From: Thauera sp. JM12B12
GTDB lineage: Bacteria; Pseudomonadota; Gammaproteobacteria; Burkholderiales; Rhodocyclaceae
Length of the DNA: 64,000 nt
Assembly: GCF_039614725.1 (NCBI RefSeq)
Contig: NZ_CP154859.1
Location: 3,162,001 to 3,226,000 of the forward strand
Direction: 5' to 3'
Shown here: positions 1-10,041 of the stretch, in pieces
Layout of the letters: each line of letters begins with the position of its first letter
Numbering within the stretch: position 1 is the stretch's first letter
Notes under the pieces: generated by a model
What the model was told of the DNA's origin: nothing
Database searches by the model: none
Seen by the model: the letters and a program-made list of their open reading frames with translations, nothing else
Made by a program: the position numbers and the translations under genes

Positions 1-228
1 CAGCCCGATGGTGCGCCCGCTGCCGTCGCCGACGCGCAGCACGCCCACCACACCGGTGACGGCGATGCCGGTGTGCACCTCGTAGCCCCAGGCGCGCAGC
101 CGCTCGGCCACCAGCGCGCTGGTGGCGTGCTCCTCGAAGCCGAGCTCCGGGTTGCGGTGGATGGCATGGCGCCACACCTTCATCTGCTCGGTATCGATCT
201 CGGGCGCAACAGCTGCTTGGGTGCTCAT
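1..228 (-). CDS. M20-family amidohydrolase (hippurate-hydrolase-like), N-terminal part
   Basis: The first 76 codons are seen; the rest runs off the left edge of the window. The start is ATG at 226-228, preceded by a GGTGAG-type ribosome-binding site. The segment RHAIHRNPELGFEEHATS followed by a VTGVVGVLR stretch is the typical N-terminus of M20D amidohydrolases (hippurate hydrolase, IAA-amino acid hydrolase, carboxypeptidase Ss1 family), zinc enzymes that cleave N-acyl amino acids. The metal-ligand region is outside the window, so substrate cannot be judged. It is divergent from the LysR gene at 336, which is a natural candidate for its regulator. Confidence 0.85.
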   Translation of the reverse strand, partial: MSTQAAVAPEIDTEQMKVWRHAIHRNPELGFEEHATSALVAERLRAWGYEVHTGIAVTGVVGVLRVGDGSGRTIGL

Positions 229-335
229 CTGGCTCACCAATAGAATTAGTTCATGTCCAGATATTAAGAACTTGATGCGAACACCGTAAGGCGATATTTT
301 TTCGTGGATGACAACCAGGAGAGTTCATTAAGCCC

Positions 336-1250
336 ATGAAGGACCACCAGTTGCGAGCGCTCGTGCAGGTGGCGGATAGCGGCTCGATCCGCGCCGCGGC
401 GCGGGCGATGAACCTGAGCCAGAGCGCCTTGACCAAGGCGCTGCGCGAGCTGGAGGAGGATGTCGGCGCCGAGCTGCTGCAACGTAGCTACAAGGGCATC
501 GGCTTCACGCCCGAAGGCACCGCACTGCTGATTCGTGCCCGCCTCGTGCTGGCGACGATCGAGAAAGCACGCGCCGAGATCCGCCAGATGCGCGGCGGCG
601 CGGGCGCACACGTCAAGGCGGCGATCACCCCGCTGGTCACGGCAACCGTGATGCCACGGGTACTGGCCGCGTTCCGCAAGGCGCAGCCGGAAGCCGAACT
701 CACCTTCCACGAGGGGCTGCTGGTGACGGCCCTGCCCGGGCTGATCGAGGGCACCCTCGATTTCGCGGTCGCGCTCGCCTCGCCTCAGGATCTGCCCTAC
801 GAGATCGAGTTCGAACCGCTGACCGACATCGAGGCCATCCCCTTCGTGAACCTCGGCCATCCCCTTGCCGAGGCGCGCGACTGGGCGGCGGTCGCCGGCG
901 CCGAATGGGTGCTGAACCTGAGCGCCGGGAGCCAGAGCATGAACCTGGTCGGCTGGCTCGAACAGCATGGCCTGCCGGCGCCGAGCCGCATCCTGCACTG
1001 CTCGTCGCCCTTCCTGATCCTCGAGCTCGCCCGCCGCAACGAGCTGATCGGCTACGGGCCAAAGGTGCTGATCACCGATCCGCAGGTCGGCGTCGGCCTG
1101 CGCCCGCTGCCGCTTCAGCCGCTGCCGCCCACCATGCCGCTTGGCCTGCTGACCCAGCGCGGGGTGCCGCTCGGCAGCGCGGCGAAGAAGCTCGCCAACC
1201 TGTTCCGCCGCGAACTCGAAGCCCGGCGACCGGCCGCGACACAGCCCTGA
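336..1250 (+). CDS. LysR-family transcriptional regulator
   Basis: This 304-residue protein has the LysR plan: an N-terminal winged helix-turn-helix (about residues 1-60; GSIRAAARAMNLSQSALTKAL) and a C-terminal periplasmic-binding-like effector domain (about 90-295). A GGAGAG ribosome-binding site lies upstream of the ATG. It is transcribed away from the M20 amidohydrolase with a 107-bp shared promoter region, the usual arrangement for a LysR regulator and its target. The effector is unknown. The 107-bp gap is AT-richer than the flanks, but I could not pick a convincing T-N11-A box. Confidence 0.9.
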   Translation: MKDHQLRALVQVADSGSIRAAARAMNLSQSALTKALRELEEDVGAELLQRSYKGIGFTPEGTALLIRARLVLATIEKARAEIRQMRGGAGAHVKAAITPLVTATVMPRVLAAFRKAQPEAELTFHEGLLVTALPGLIEGTLDFAVALASPQDLPYEIEFEPLTDIEAIPFVNLGHPLAEARDWAAVAGAEWVLNLSAGSQSMNLVGWLEQHGLPAPSRILHCSSPFLILELARRNELIGYGPKVLITDPQVGVGLRPLPLQPLPPTMPLGLLTQRGVPLGSAAKKLANLFRRELEARRPAATQP

Positions 1251-1272
1251 ACCGCCCCCCGCACGCCCAGCC

Positions 1273-2178
1273 TCAGCCCTCCCAGTAGCCCTCGCGCTGG
1301 TAGATCGCCTTCAGGTGGTCGATGAAGCGGCGCACCTTGGCCGGCAGGTGGCGCTGCTGCGGATACACCGCCTGGATGTCGTAGCTCGGTACCGCGAACT
1401 CGTCGAGCACGGTGACCAGCTCGCCGCGCTTGAGCTCGGCTTGGATCTCCCAGGTCGAGCGCCAGCCCACGCCCAAGCCCTGCTTCACCCAGCCATAGAG
1501 CAGTTCGCCGTCGTTGCAGGCGAGGTCGCCCTCGACGCGCACCGCGAACAGCTTGCCCTCGCGCAGGAAGGACCAGCCGCGCTGCTGGCCGCCGGCGAGG
1601 TTGAAGGCGAGGCAGTTGTGGCGGACCAGGTCCTCGGGCTGGCGCGGGATGCCGTGGCGCTCGAAATAGTCGGGCGTGCCGCACACCACGCGGCGGTTGG
1701 GGAACAGGCGCACGGCGACGTAGTTGGGGTCGGTGACCTCGCCGATGCGGATCGCCATGTCGTAGCCCTCGCGCACCAGATCGACCACGCTGTCGGTGAA
1801 GTTGAACGACATGCGCAGCTCGGGATGCTGGGCCCTGAACGCAGTCGCGTGCGGGGCAACGTGGCGGCGGCCGAAGGCGGCCGGCGCGGAGACGACGAGG
1901 TGGCCGCGCACCAGGTCGCGCCCGGCGCTGACCGCACGCTCGATCTCGTCGAATTCGCGCAGCAGGCTGCGGCTCTGGTCGAGGAACTGCTCGCCCAGCT
2001 CGGTGAGGGTGAGGCCGCGCGTCGAGCGGTGCATCAGCTTGACCCCCAGCCGACGCTCGAGCGCGTCCAGCCGGCGTCCCATGACGACCGGCGTCACCCC
2101 TTCGACCAGCGCGGCCGCGGCAAAGCTGCCCTTCTCGGCGACGAGGGTGAAACTGCGGATTTCGGTGTAGCGGTCCAT
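1273..2178 (-). CDS. LysR-family transcriptional regulator
   Basis: 301 residues starting at MDRYTEIRSF (ATG at 2176-2178). An in-frame extension upstream has no ribosome-binding site and an arginine/alanine-rich composition, so it was rejected. The HTH is at residues 1-60 (KGSFAAAALVEGVTPVVMGRRL) and the substrate domain follows (VSAPAAFGRRHVAPH, then a FNFTDSVVDLVREGYDMAIRIG block). This N-terminal subfamily (CrgA/DmlR/YafC type) usually represses a neighbouring metabolic gene. It is convergent with the LysR at 336 and follows the deaminase on the same strand after an 80-bp gap, so it may be read from the deaminase transcript. Confidence 0.9.
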   Translation of the reverse strand: MDRYTEIRSFTLVAEKGSFAAAALVEGVTPVVMGRRLDALERRLGVKLMHRSTRGLTLTELGEQFLDQSRSLLREFDEIERAVSAGRDLVRGHLVVSAPAAFGRRHVAPHATAFRAQHPELRMSFNFTDSVVDLVREGYDMAIRIGEVTDPNYVAVRLFPNRRVVCGTPDYFERHGIPRQPEDLVRHNCLAFNLAGGQQRGWSFLREGKLFAVRVEGDLACNDGELLYGWVKQGLGVGWRSTWEIQAELKRGELVTVLDEFAVPSYDIQAVYPQQRHLPAKVRRFIDHLKAIYQREGYWEG

Positions 2179-2258
2179 CGCGTCCTCCGGCGTAGGCCCG
2201 ATGTTAGCCGCTGGCACCGGCGCGCGCGATCGAGCGGCACGCGCGGGCGCGCCGGCCC

Positions 2259-2726
2259 CTAGGCGGTAAAGACGCTCGCGGCCTCGTCCTCGAGCGCCGG
2301 CCCGTCGACCTCCACCTTGCGCTTGCCGTGCGCGAGCACCTCGCGGCACCCCAGCCGCAACTCATCGTTCGAGGGCGGCAGCAAGGCGTAGTTGCGCTCG
2401 CTGCCGAGTGCATACACGAGCCGCCGGACGCCGCTCCAGAACACGGCCCCGGCGCACATCGCGCAGGGTTCGGCGCTCGCATAGAGGGTGGCGCCGGCCA
2501 ACGTGGCGGCATCGAATCGCTCGCTGGCGACCCGCACCAGGTTCGTCTCGGCATGGCCGGTGCTGTCGCGGCCGGTGACCTGATCGTTCTCCGCCTCGGC
2601 CAGCACCCGCCCATCTGCGTGGACGAGGACCGCACCGTAGGCGCCGTTGCCCTTTGCACGCGCCTGGCGCGACAGCTCGATCGCCCTGCGCAGATATCGA
2701 ATGTCGTCCTGATCGATCTTGCTCAT
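2259..2726 (-). CDS. Nucleoside deaminase (cytidine/deoxycytidylate deaminase fold)
   Basis: 155 residues from ATG at 2726, with GGGGAG eight bases upstream. The zinc-binding signature is intact: HAE (GHAETNLVR) and PCAMCAG later in the chain, as in tRNA-adenosine deaminase TadA and guanine deaminase GuaD of the CDA superfamily. The catalytic Glu is in HAE. The SAEPCAMC followed by VRRLVYALG pattern resembles TadA/GuaD-type enzymes acting on free purines or nucleosides, but the substrate is not assignable. The promoter region is shared with gcl, which runs the other way. Confidence 0.85.
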   Translation of the reverse strand: MSKIDQDDIRYLRRAIELSRQARAKGNGAYGAVLVHADGRVLAEAENDQVTGRDSTGHAETNLVRVASERFDAATLAGATLYASAEPCAMCAGAVFWSGVRRLVYALGSERNYALLPPSNDELRLGCREVLAHGKRKVEVDGPALEDEAASVFTA

Positions 2727-2837
2727 TCTCAAGCTCCCCGTATCGAAACACGGGCGCCGGCCGCCCCGACTGCGTGCCGCGGCGGCTCGCCCGCCCCGCC
2801 GATTCTAGGCTCTGATCCGGCGCGGGCCATTCGCATC

Positions 2838-2856
2838 GCTGATATTGCATATCAGC
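2838..2856. promoter_or_regulatory. Perfect inverted repeat, candidate operator between deaminase gene and gcl
   Basis: GCTGATATTGCATATCAGC consists of two perfect 8-bp arms separated by TGC. It lies 112 bp upstream of the deaminase start and about 150 bp upstream of gcl in a 282-bp divergent intergenic region. A weaker repeat (TCGATAC-N5-GTACCGA, one mismatched pair) follows at 2901-2919, closer to the gcl promoter. Length and symmetry suit a dimeric helix-turn-helix regulator; no family is assigned. Confidence 0.5.
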
Positions 2857-2940
2857 CCGGCAGATCGCGATCACGCCCAGCTGCGGCAAAACCATCCCGT
2901 TCGATACCTGAAGTACCGATAGAAGCGACGAATGCTGGGA

Positions 2941-2969
2941 TTCTTGTATGCCGGCTGCGCGCCTAATCT
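2941..2969 (+). promoter_or_regulatory. Predicted promoter of the gcl operon
   Basis: A weak -35 (TTCTTG, 2941-2946) and a -10 (TAATCT, 2964-2969) are spaced 17 nt apart, placing transcription start near 2976, about 33 nt before the gcl ATG. The poor -35 fits activator-dependent expression. The imperfect repeat at 2901-2919 would lie at about -57 to -75. Confidence 0.4.
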
Positions 2970-3008
2970 TGCGCCATCCCCCAACCAAACCTGGCACTGG
3001 AGACAAAG

Positions 3009-4784
<1,776 letters not shown>

Positions 4785-4856
4785 GCGCAGCCCGGGGGCG
4801 GCACGTCCGCTCCCGCAGGCCGCCCTCGCCCGCAACAGAAAACCGGAGAAACCGAC

Positions 4857-5636
4857 ATGCCGAAGTTCAACGCCAACCTCACCATGCTGTTCAACGAAGT
4901 CCCCTTCCTCGACCGCTTTCAGGCGGCGGCGGAGGCCGGCTTCAAGGGCGTGGAGTACCTCTTCCCCTACGCCTTCGACAAGGACGCGCTCGCCGAGCGC
5001 CTGGTCAAGCACGGCCTGGTGCAGGTGCTGCACAACCTGCCGGCGGGCAACTGGGAAGGTGGCGAACGCGGCATCGCCTGCCATCCGGACCGCGTCGGCG
5101 AGTTCCAGGACGGCGTCGGGCGTGCGATCGAATACGCCACCGCACTCGGCTGCAAGCAGGTGAACTGCCTCGCCGGCATCGCTCCGGCCAATGTCGATGC
5201 GGACACGGTGCACGCGACCTTCGTCGCCAACCTGCGCTTCGCCGCCGCCAAGCTCAAGGAAGCAGGCATCCGCCTGCTCGTCGAGCCGATCAACACCTGG
5301 GACATCCCGGGCTTCTACCTCAACCGCACGGCGCAGGCGATCGCGCTGATCGAGGAAGTCGGATCAAGCAACCTGTACCTGCAGCACGACATCTATCACA
5401 TGCAGCGCATGGAGGGCGAGCTCGCCAACACCATCGCCAAGCACCTGCCGAAGATCGCGCACATGCAGATCGCCGACAACCCGGGGCGCAACGAGCCCGG
5501 CACCGGCGAGATCAACTACGCCTGGCTGTTCCGCTTCATCGACCAGCTCGGCTACGACGGCTGGATCGGCTGCGAATACAAGCCCGCCGCCGGCACCCGC
5601 GAGGGCCTGGGCTGGATCAAGGCGCTCGCCGGCTGA
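4857..5636 (+). CDS. hyi: Hydroxypyruvate isomerase
   Basis: This 259-residue TIM-barrel protein of the xylose-isomerase-like AP-endonuclease superfamily interconverts hydroxypyruvate and tartronate semialdehyde. The N-terminus (PKFNANLTMLFNEVPFLDRF) and the VEPINTWDIPGFYL and LQHDIYHMQRMEG blocks carry the conserved metal-ligand Glu, Asp and His residues of Hyi/OtnI proteins. The ATG is preceded by CCGGAGAAA. It sits 72 bp behind gcl, in the usual gcl-hyi-glxR order. OtnI (2-oxo-tetronate isomerase) is a close relative, but the context points to hydroxypyruvate. Confidence 0.93.
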   Translation: MPKFNANLTMLFNEVPFLDRFQAAAEAGFKGVEYLFPYAFDKDALAERLVKHGLVQVLHNLPAGNWEGGERGIACHPDRVGEFQDGVGRAIEYATALGCKQVNCLAGIAPANVDADTVHATFVANLRFAAAKLKEAGIRLLVEPINTWDIPGFYLNRTAQAIALIEEVGSSNLYLQHDIYHMQRMEGELANTIAKHLPKIAHMQIADNPGRNEPGTGEINYAWLFRFIDQLGYDGWIGCEYKPAAGTREGLGWIKALAG

Positions 5637-5644
5637 GCGCTTCG

Positions 5645-5671
5645 GATCAATGGGGTCAGACCCCATTGATC
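5645..5671. repeat. Perfect 27-bp palindrome between hyi and glxR (REP-like)
   Basis: Two perfect 13-bp arms (GATCAATGGGGTC and its reverse complement) flank a single A. It lies eight bases after the hyi stop and 38 bp before glxR. No U-tract follows, so it is not a standard terminator. The TGGGGTCAGACCCCA core is familiar to me as a dispersed intergenic palindrome of proteobacteria, of the kind linked to REP-associated tyrosine transposases. It may also form a processing or stability hairpin inside the operon mRNA. Confidence 0.7.
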
Positions 5672-5709
5672 TTCTTTCATCGATTTCGAAGACATCAGGA
5701 GACAGCAAC

Positions 5710-6594
5710 ATGGCAAACATCGGATTCATCGGCCTCGGCATCATGGGCGCCCCCATGGCGGGCCATCTGCTGAAGGGCGGACACAGCGTGTTCACCTACA
5801 CCCATGGTGACACCCCGGCCACCTTGCTCGAGGCTGGCGCCCAGCCCTGCGCCAACGGCGCCGAGGTCGCGCGCAAGGCGGACATCATCATCACCATGGT
5901 GCCGGACACGCCGCACGTCGAGGACGCGCTGTTCAACCCCGAAGGCGTCGCCGCCGGCCTGTCGAAGGGCAAGATCGTGGTGGACATGAGCTCGATCTCG
6001 CCGGTCGCCACCAAGGAATTCGCCAAGCGCATCAACGCGCTCGGCTGCGAGTACCTCGATGCGCCGGTGTCTGGTGGCGAGGTCGGCGCCAAGGCCGCCA
6101 GCCTGACCATCATGGTCGGCGGCAGCGAGGCCGCCTTCGACAAGGTGAAGCCGCTCTTCGAGCTGATGGGCAAGAACATCACGCTCGTGGGCGGCAACGG
6201 CGACGGCCAGATCACCAAGGTCGCCAACCAGATCATCGTCGCCCTCAACATCGAGGCCGTCGGCGAGGCCCTGCTGCTCGCCGCCAAGGCCGGCGCCGAC
6301 CCGGCCAAGGTGCGCCAGGCGCTGATGGGCGGCTTCGCCAACTCGCGCATCCTCGAGGTGCACGGCGAGCGCATGGTCAAGCGCACCTTCGACCCGGGTT
6401 TCCGCATCGAGCTGCACCAGAAGGACCTCAACCTCGCGCTCACCACCGCACGCCAGCTCGGCGTGTCGCTGCCCAACACCGCCACCGCGCAGGAACTGTT
6501 CAACGCCTGCAGCGCGCACGGCGGCTCGAAGTGGGACCACTCGGCGATGGTGCGTGCGCTCGAGAAGATGGCCAACTTCGAGATCGGGCAATGA
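5710..6594 (+). CDS. glxR: Tartronate semialdehyde reductase (2-hydroxy-3-oxopropionate reductase)
   Basis: 294 residues from ATG at 5710, with AGGAG nine bases upstream. An in-frame upstream extension runs through the palindrome and was rejected. The beta-hydroxyacid dehydrogenase signature GFIGLGIMGAPMAGHL is the Rossmann dinucleotide-binding site, DAPVSGGEVGA is the substrate loop, and TKVANQIIVALNIEA carries the catalytic lysine. It reduces tartronate semialdehyde to D-glycerate with NAD(P)H. It is the third step of the operon after gcl and hyi, and its length is typical of GarR/GlxR (292-296). Confidence 0.95.
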   Translation: MANIGFIGLGIMGAPMAGHLLKGGHSVFTYTHGDTPATLLEAGAQPCANGAEVARKADIIITMVPDTPHVEDALFNPEGVAAGLSKGKIVVDMSSISPVATKEFAKRINALGCEYLDAPVSGGEVGAKAASLTIMVGGSEAAFDKVKPLFELMGKNITLVGGNGDGQITKVANQIIVALNIEAVGEALLLAAKAGADPAKVRQALMGGFANSRILEVHGERMVKRTFDPGFRIELHQKDLNLALTTARQLGVSLPNTATAQELFNACSAHGGSKWDHSAMVRALEKMANFEIGQ

Positions 6595-6775
6595 GCGGTC
6601 GCTGAGCGACCAGCCCGATCGAGTTCCGAGCCGTTCGTCCAGGCCGGCGCGTCGCGTCCCCGGGGCCGCGCGCCGGCCACCCCACCCCCAGAGCAGAAAG
6701 CGCCGGCAACGACCGGCGCACCCCCCGGGCGGCACGTTCTCCCCGACGTGCCGCCCACCCACGAAGGAGTTCACG

Positions 6776-7198
6776 ATGCGTCATCTCGCCATCGAAGTCG
6801 GTTCGTTCCGCTTTGTCGCCCGCATGGAGCAGGCCGCCGCGCCCAAGACCTGTGCAGCCTTTCTCGAGCTGCTCCCGTTCTCGAACCAGGTGATCCATTC
6901 GCGCTGGAGCGGCGAGGCGGTGTGGGTGCCGCTCGGCGAGTTCGACACCGGGCTCGGCTTCGAGAACCACACCAGCCATCCCTCGCGCGGCGACATCCTG
7001 CTCTATCCGGGCGGCTTCTCCGAGACCGAAATCCTGTTCGCCTACGGGAGCAGCTGCTTCGCCAGCAAGATGGGCCAGCTCGCCGGCAACCACTTCCTGA
7101 CCGTCGTGGAAGGCGCCGATCAGCTCTACGAGATGGGCCGCACGGTACTGTGGAAGGGCGCGCAATGGATCCGCTTCACCGACCTCGGCGAACGCTGA
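6776..7198 (+). CDS. DUF3830 family protein (cyclophilin-like fold)
   Basis: 140 residues from ATG at 6776, behind AAGGAG. No signal peptide or membrane segment is seen. The pattern (RMEQAAAPKTCAAFLELLPF, then HSRWSGEAVWVPLG and a YPGGFSETEILFAYG block) matches the DUF3830 family, related to TM1367-like cyclophilin-fold proteins. Function is unknown. It sits between glxR (181 bp upstream) and a GlcG-like gene, the place where other organisms often carry a glycerate kinase, so a role in handling a C2/C3 acid is possible but only inferred. Confidence 0.8.
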   Translation: MRHLAIEVGSFRFVARMEQAAAPKTCAAFLELLPFSNQVIHSRWSGEAVWVPLGEFDTGLGFENHTSHPSRGDILLYPGGFSETEILFAYGSSCFASKMGQLAGNHFLTVVEGADQLYEMGRTVLWKGAQWIRFTDLGER

Positions 7199-7240
7199 GC
7201 GGCGAAGTCCTGCCTTGAGAGAACGTTGGAGAGACAGCAC

Positions 7241-7654
7241 ATGAAACCCACTCAAGCACTCACGCTCGCCGATGTACGGCGCGCCGCCGAAGCGGCGGAA
7301 GCCGAGGCGCGCGCCAATGGCTGGGCGGTCAGCATCGCGATCTGCGACGCCGGCGGCCACGCGCTGTGGCTGCAGCGCATGGACGGCGCGCCGCTGATGA
7401 GCGCCGCCGTCGCCCCCGAGAAGGCGCGCACCTGCGTGCTCAGCGGCAAGCCGAGCAAGGCCTTCGAGGACATGGTCAACAACGGCCGCATCGCCGCGCT
7501 GGCGATGCCGGTGGTGCCGCTCGAGGGCGGCGAGCCGATCGTCGTCGACGGCTGCGTGATCGGCGCGGTGGGCGTATCCGGCGTCAAGGCCGGCGAGGAC
7601 GCCCAGGTGGCGCGCGCCGGCGTGACCGCGCTGCTTGCTTTCGCGAACGCCTGA
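7241..7654 (+). CDS. GlcG/HbpS-family heme-binding-like protein
   Basis: 137 residues from ATG at 7241, with GGAGAGA upstream. It is a single GlcG/HbpS (PF03928) domain: LTLADVRRAAEAAEAEARANG, a WAVSIAICDAGGHAL strand, AAVAPEKARTCV, and the C-terminal IGAVGVSGVKAGEDAQVARAG signature. Members are found in glycolate, propanediol and glyoxylate operons; some bind heme or small ligands. No enzyme activity is established for this type. It is 42 bp downstream of DUF3830 and 17 bp upstream of pyk, so clearly in the operon. Confidence 0.88.
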   Translation: MKPTQALTLADVRRAAEAAEAEARANGWAVSIAICDAGGHALWLQRMDGAPLMSAAVAPEKARTCVLSGKPSKAFEDMVNNGRIAALAMPVVPLEGGEPIVVDGCVIGAVGVSGVKAGEDAQVARAGVTALLAFANA

Positions 7655-7671
7655 CCCGAGGAGACCCGCAC

Positions 7672-9090
7672 ATGAAACGCGAACGCAGCGCCCGCATTCT
7701 CGCCACCCTGGGGCCGGCGAGCTCGACCCGAGAACAGATTCGTGCGCTGGCCGAAGCCGGCGCAGATGTCTTCCGCCTCAACTTCAGCCATGGCAGCCAC
7801 GAGGACCACGCCGAGCGCTACCGCCTGATCCGCGAGATCGAGGTCGAGATCGGCCGACCGATCGGCGTGCTGATGGACCTCCAGGGCCCCAAGCTGCGCG
7901 TGGGCCGCTTCGCCGAAGGCAAGGTGACGCTCGCCCCCGGTGCGCGCTTCCGCCTCGATCTCGACCCTGAGGCCGGCGACGCCAGCCGCGCCAACCTGCC
8001 CCATCCCGAGATCTTCGCCGCGCTCGAGACCGGCACCGAGCTGCTGCTCGACGACGGCAAGCTGCGCCTGCGGGTGGACGCCTTCGGCAGCGACTTTGCC
8101 GACACCACGGTGCTGGTGGGCGGCCCGCTGTCGGACCGCAAGGGGGTGAACGTGCCCGGCGTGGTGCTGCCGATCTCGCCCCTGACCGCGAAGGACCGCG
8201 CCGACCTCGACTTCGGGCTGTCACTCGGTGTGGACTGGGTCGCGCTGTCCTTCGTGCAACGTCCCGACGACCTGCGCGAGGCCCGCGAGCTGATCGGTGA
8301 CCGCGCCTGGATCATGGCCAAGCTCGAAAAGCCCGCCGCCATCGACGAGCTCGAGCCGATCGTCGCGCTTGCCGACGGCATCATGGTGGCGCGCGGCGAC
8401 CTCGGCGTGGAGCTGCCGCCGCAGCAGGTGCCCGTGCTGCAGCGCCGGATCGTGCGCGCCGCGCGCGCCGCCGGCAAGCCGGTGGTGGTGGCCACGCAGA
8501 TGCTGGAGTCGATGATCACCGCCCCGGTGCCCACCCGCGCCGAGGCCTCCGACGTCGCCACCGCGATCTACGACGGCGCCGATGCGGTGATGCTTTCGGC
8601 CGAATCGGCCTCGGGCCAGTACCCGATCGAGGCGGTGTCGATCATGCACAGCATCATCTGCGAGGTCGAGCGCGACCCGGCCTGGCGTGCCGGTCTCGAA
8701 GCCAGCCACACCCCCGCCGCGGCCAACACACCCGATGCCATCTGCTGCGCGCTGCGCCGCGTCGCCGGTCTGCTCGAGCCCGCGGCCACGGTGGCCTACA
8801 CCAGCTCGGGGTTCAGCGCCTTGCGCGCAAGCCGCGAGCGCCCGCAGGCGCCGATCCTGGCCCTGACCCCGCAGGCCACGACCGCGCGCCGGCTGGCACT
8901 GGCGTGGGGCGTGCATCCGGTGCCCTTCGAGGAGGTGCACGATGTCGTCGAGATGGTGGATCACGCGGGCAGATCCGCGGTCAGCCATGGCTTCGCCGGT
9001 CCCGGCGACGTCCTGGTCGTGATCGGTGGCCTGCCCTTCGGCAAGAGCGGCAGCACCAACCTGCTGCACGTGGCCCGCATCCCGGGCTGA
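7672..9090 (+). CDS. pyk: Pyruvate kinase
   Basis: 472 residues from ATG at 7672 behind GAGGAGA. It converts phosphoenolpyruvate and ADP to pyruvate and ATP. The N-terminus RSARILATLGPASS and the FRLNFSHGSHEDH block are ATP/PEP-site elements. MAKLEKPAAID carries the catalytic lysine, and VARGDLGVELP is the metal-ligand motif. The C-terminal regulatory domain ends GSTNLLHVARI. Its place at the end of the gcl operon suggests a dedicated isozyme for the glycerate route (glycerate to 2-phosphoglycerate to PEP to pyruvate), as in other beta-proteobacterial gcl clusters. Confidence 0.95.
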   Translation: MKRERSARILATLGPASSTREQIRALAEAGADVFRLNFSHGSHEDHAERYRLIREIEVEIGRPIGVLMDLQGPKLRVGRFAEGKVTLAPGARFRLDLDPEAGDASRANLPHPEIFAALETGTELLLDDGKLRLRVDAFGSDFADTTVLVGGPLSDRKGVNVPGVVLPISPLTAKDRADLDFGLSLGVDWVALSFVQRPDDLREARELIGDRAWIMAKLEKPAAIDELEPIVALADGIMVARGDLGVELPPQQVPVLQRRIVRAARAAGKPVVVATQMLESMITAPVPTRAEASDVATAIYDGADAVMLSAESASGQYPIEAVSIMHSIICEVERDPAWRAGLEASHTPAAANTPDAICCALRRVAGLLEPAATVAYTSSGFSALRASRERPQAPILALTPQATTARRLALAWGVHPVPFEEVHDVVEMVDHAGRSAVSHGFAGPGDVLVVIGGLPFGKSGSTNLLHVARIPG

Positions 9091-9123
9091 CGACGCTGCC
9101 CCCTTCAGCCATGTCGTCGAAAA

Positions 9124-9150
9124 AAAAGGCCCGCGGATAGCGGGCCTTTT
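9124..9150. terminator. Bidirectional intrinsic terminator between pyk and ppa
   Basis: AAAAGGCCCGC and GCGGGCCTTTT form perfect 11-bp arms around a GGATA loop, with A-rich and T-rich flanks. It lies between convergent genes and would stop transcripts from both sides. Confidence 0.92.
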
Positions 9151-9176
9151 GCGTTCAGGCGATGCGCTCGCCCGTG

Positions 9177-9704
9177 TTACTTCTTCCCGGCGGCGAGGCC
9201 GTTGACGATCTCCTGCTTGGCGTCCTCGACCGTGCCCCAGCCGAGCACCTTGACCCACTTGCCCGGCTCGAGATCCTTGTAGTGCTCGAAGAAGTGCACC
9301 GTCTGCTTCATCAGCAGTTCGGGCAGATCGTCGGTGGTCTGCACCTTGTCGTAGAGCGGGGTCAGCTTGGAGACCGGCACGGCGACGACCTTGGCATCGA
9401 CGCCACCATCGTCTTCCATCTTCAGCACGCCGACCGGACGGCAGCGGATGACCACGCCCGGCTGCAGCGGGAAGGGCGTCACCACCAGCACGTCGACCGG
9501 GTCGCCGTCGCCGGCGATCGTGTGCGGCACGTAGCCGTAGTTGAGCGGGTAACGCATCGAGGTGCCCATGAAGCGATCGACGAAGACTGCGCCGCTGTCC
9601 TTGTCCACCTCGAACTTGATCGGATCGCCCTGAGCGGAGATCTCGATGATGACGTTGATGTCGTTCGGCACGTCCTTGCCGGCGCTGACCAGATCGAAAC
9701 CCAT
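9177..9704 (-). CDS. ppa: Inorganic pyrophosphatase
   Basis: 175 residues from ATG at 9702-9704, with GGGAGGG upstream. This cytoplasmic family I enzyme hydrolyses pyrophosphate to phosphate. The signature [10 protein letters not shown] carries the metal-binding aspartates, preceded by [30 protein letters not shown] and [17 protein letters not shown] complete the active site. Length equals E. coli Ppa. It is monocistronic, with the terminator at 9124-9150 just past its stop. Confidence 0.97.
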   Translation of the reverse strand: MGFDLVSAGKDVPNDINVIIEISAQGDPIKFEVDKDSGAVFVDRFMGTSMRYPLNYGYVPHTIAGDGDPVDVLVVTPFPLQPGVVIRCRPVGVLKMEDDGGVDAKVVAVPVSKLTPLYDKVQTTDDLPELLMKQTVHFFEHYKDLEPGKWVKVLGWGTVEDAKQEIVNGLAAGKK

Positions 9705-9787
9705 ACATCCCTCCCGTGGAAAAATTGTGCGCGGATTATAGGGGGAAACCACAATGTCTTGCACTGCACCCCCGCCCGCAGGCGCCG

Positions 9788-9997
9788 TCAGGCCGGCGCG
9801 TCGAACCCGGCGTCCTCCACGGCCGCGCGCAAGGCCTCGACCGAAATCCGTGCCGGATCGAAACGCACGGTCGCACTGCCCTGCTCCAGCGACACCTGCG
9901 CGTCCTCGACACCGGGCAGCGCCTTCAGCACCCCGGTCACGTTCCTGACGCAGCCGCCGCAGCTCATCCCCTCGACCTTGATCGTCACTTCGCTCAT
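9788..9997 (-). CDS. copZ: Heavy-metal-associated (CopZ-like) metallochaperone
   Basis: A 69-residue single HMA domain with the metal-binding GMSCGGC motif (CxxC) near residue 13, a [16 protein letters not shown] middle and an AVEDAGFDA end. It is a soluble ferredoxin-fold copper carrier by family. GAGGAG precedes the ATG at 9995-9997. It follows the TauE/SafE gene by 44 bp on the same strand, in the neighbourhood of hemN, fnr and the cbb3 cluster. Copper supply to the oxidase or CcoI is a reasonable inference. Another metal cannot be excluded. Confidence 0.87.
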   Translation of the reverse strand: MSEVTIKVEGMSCGGCVRNVTGVLKALPGVEDAQVSLEQGSATVRFDPARISVEALRAAVEDAGFDAPA

Positions 9998-10041
9998 GCA
10001 CCACTCCTCGTCGATGATTCGAACCCCGGTCCGCCGGGGCC

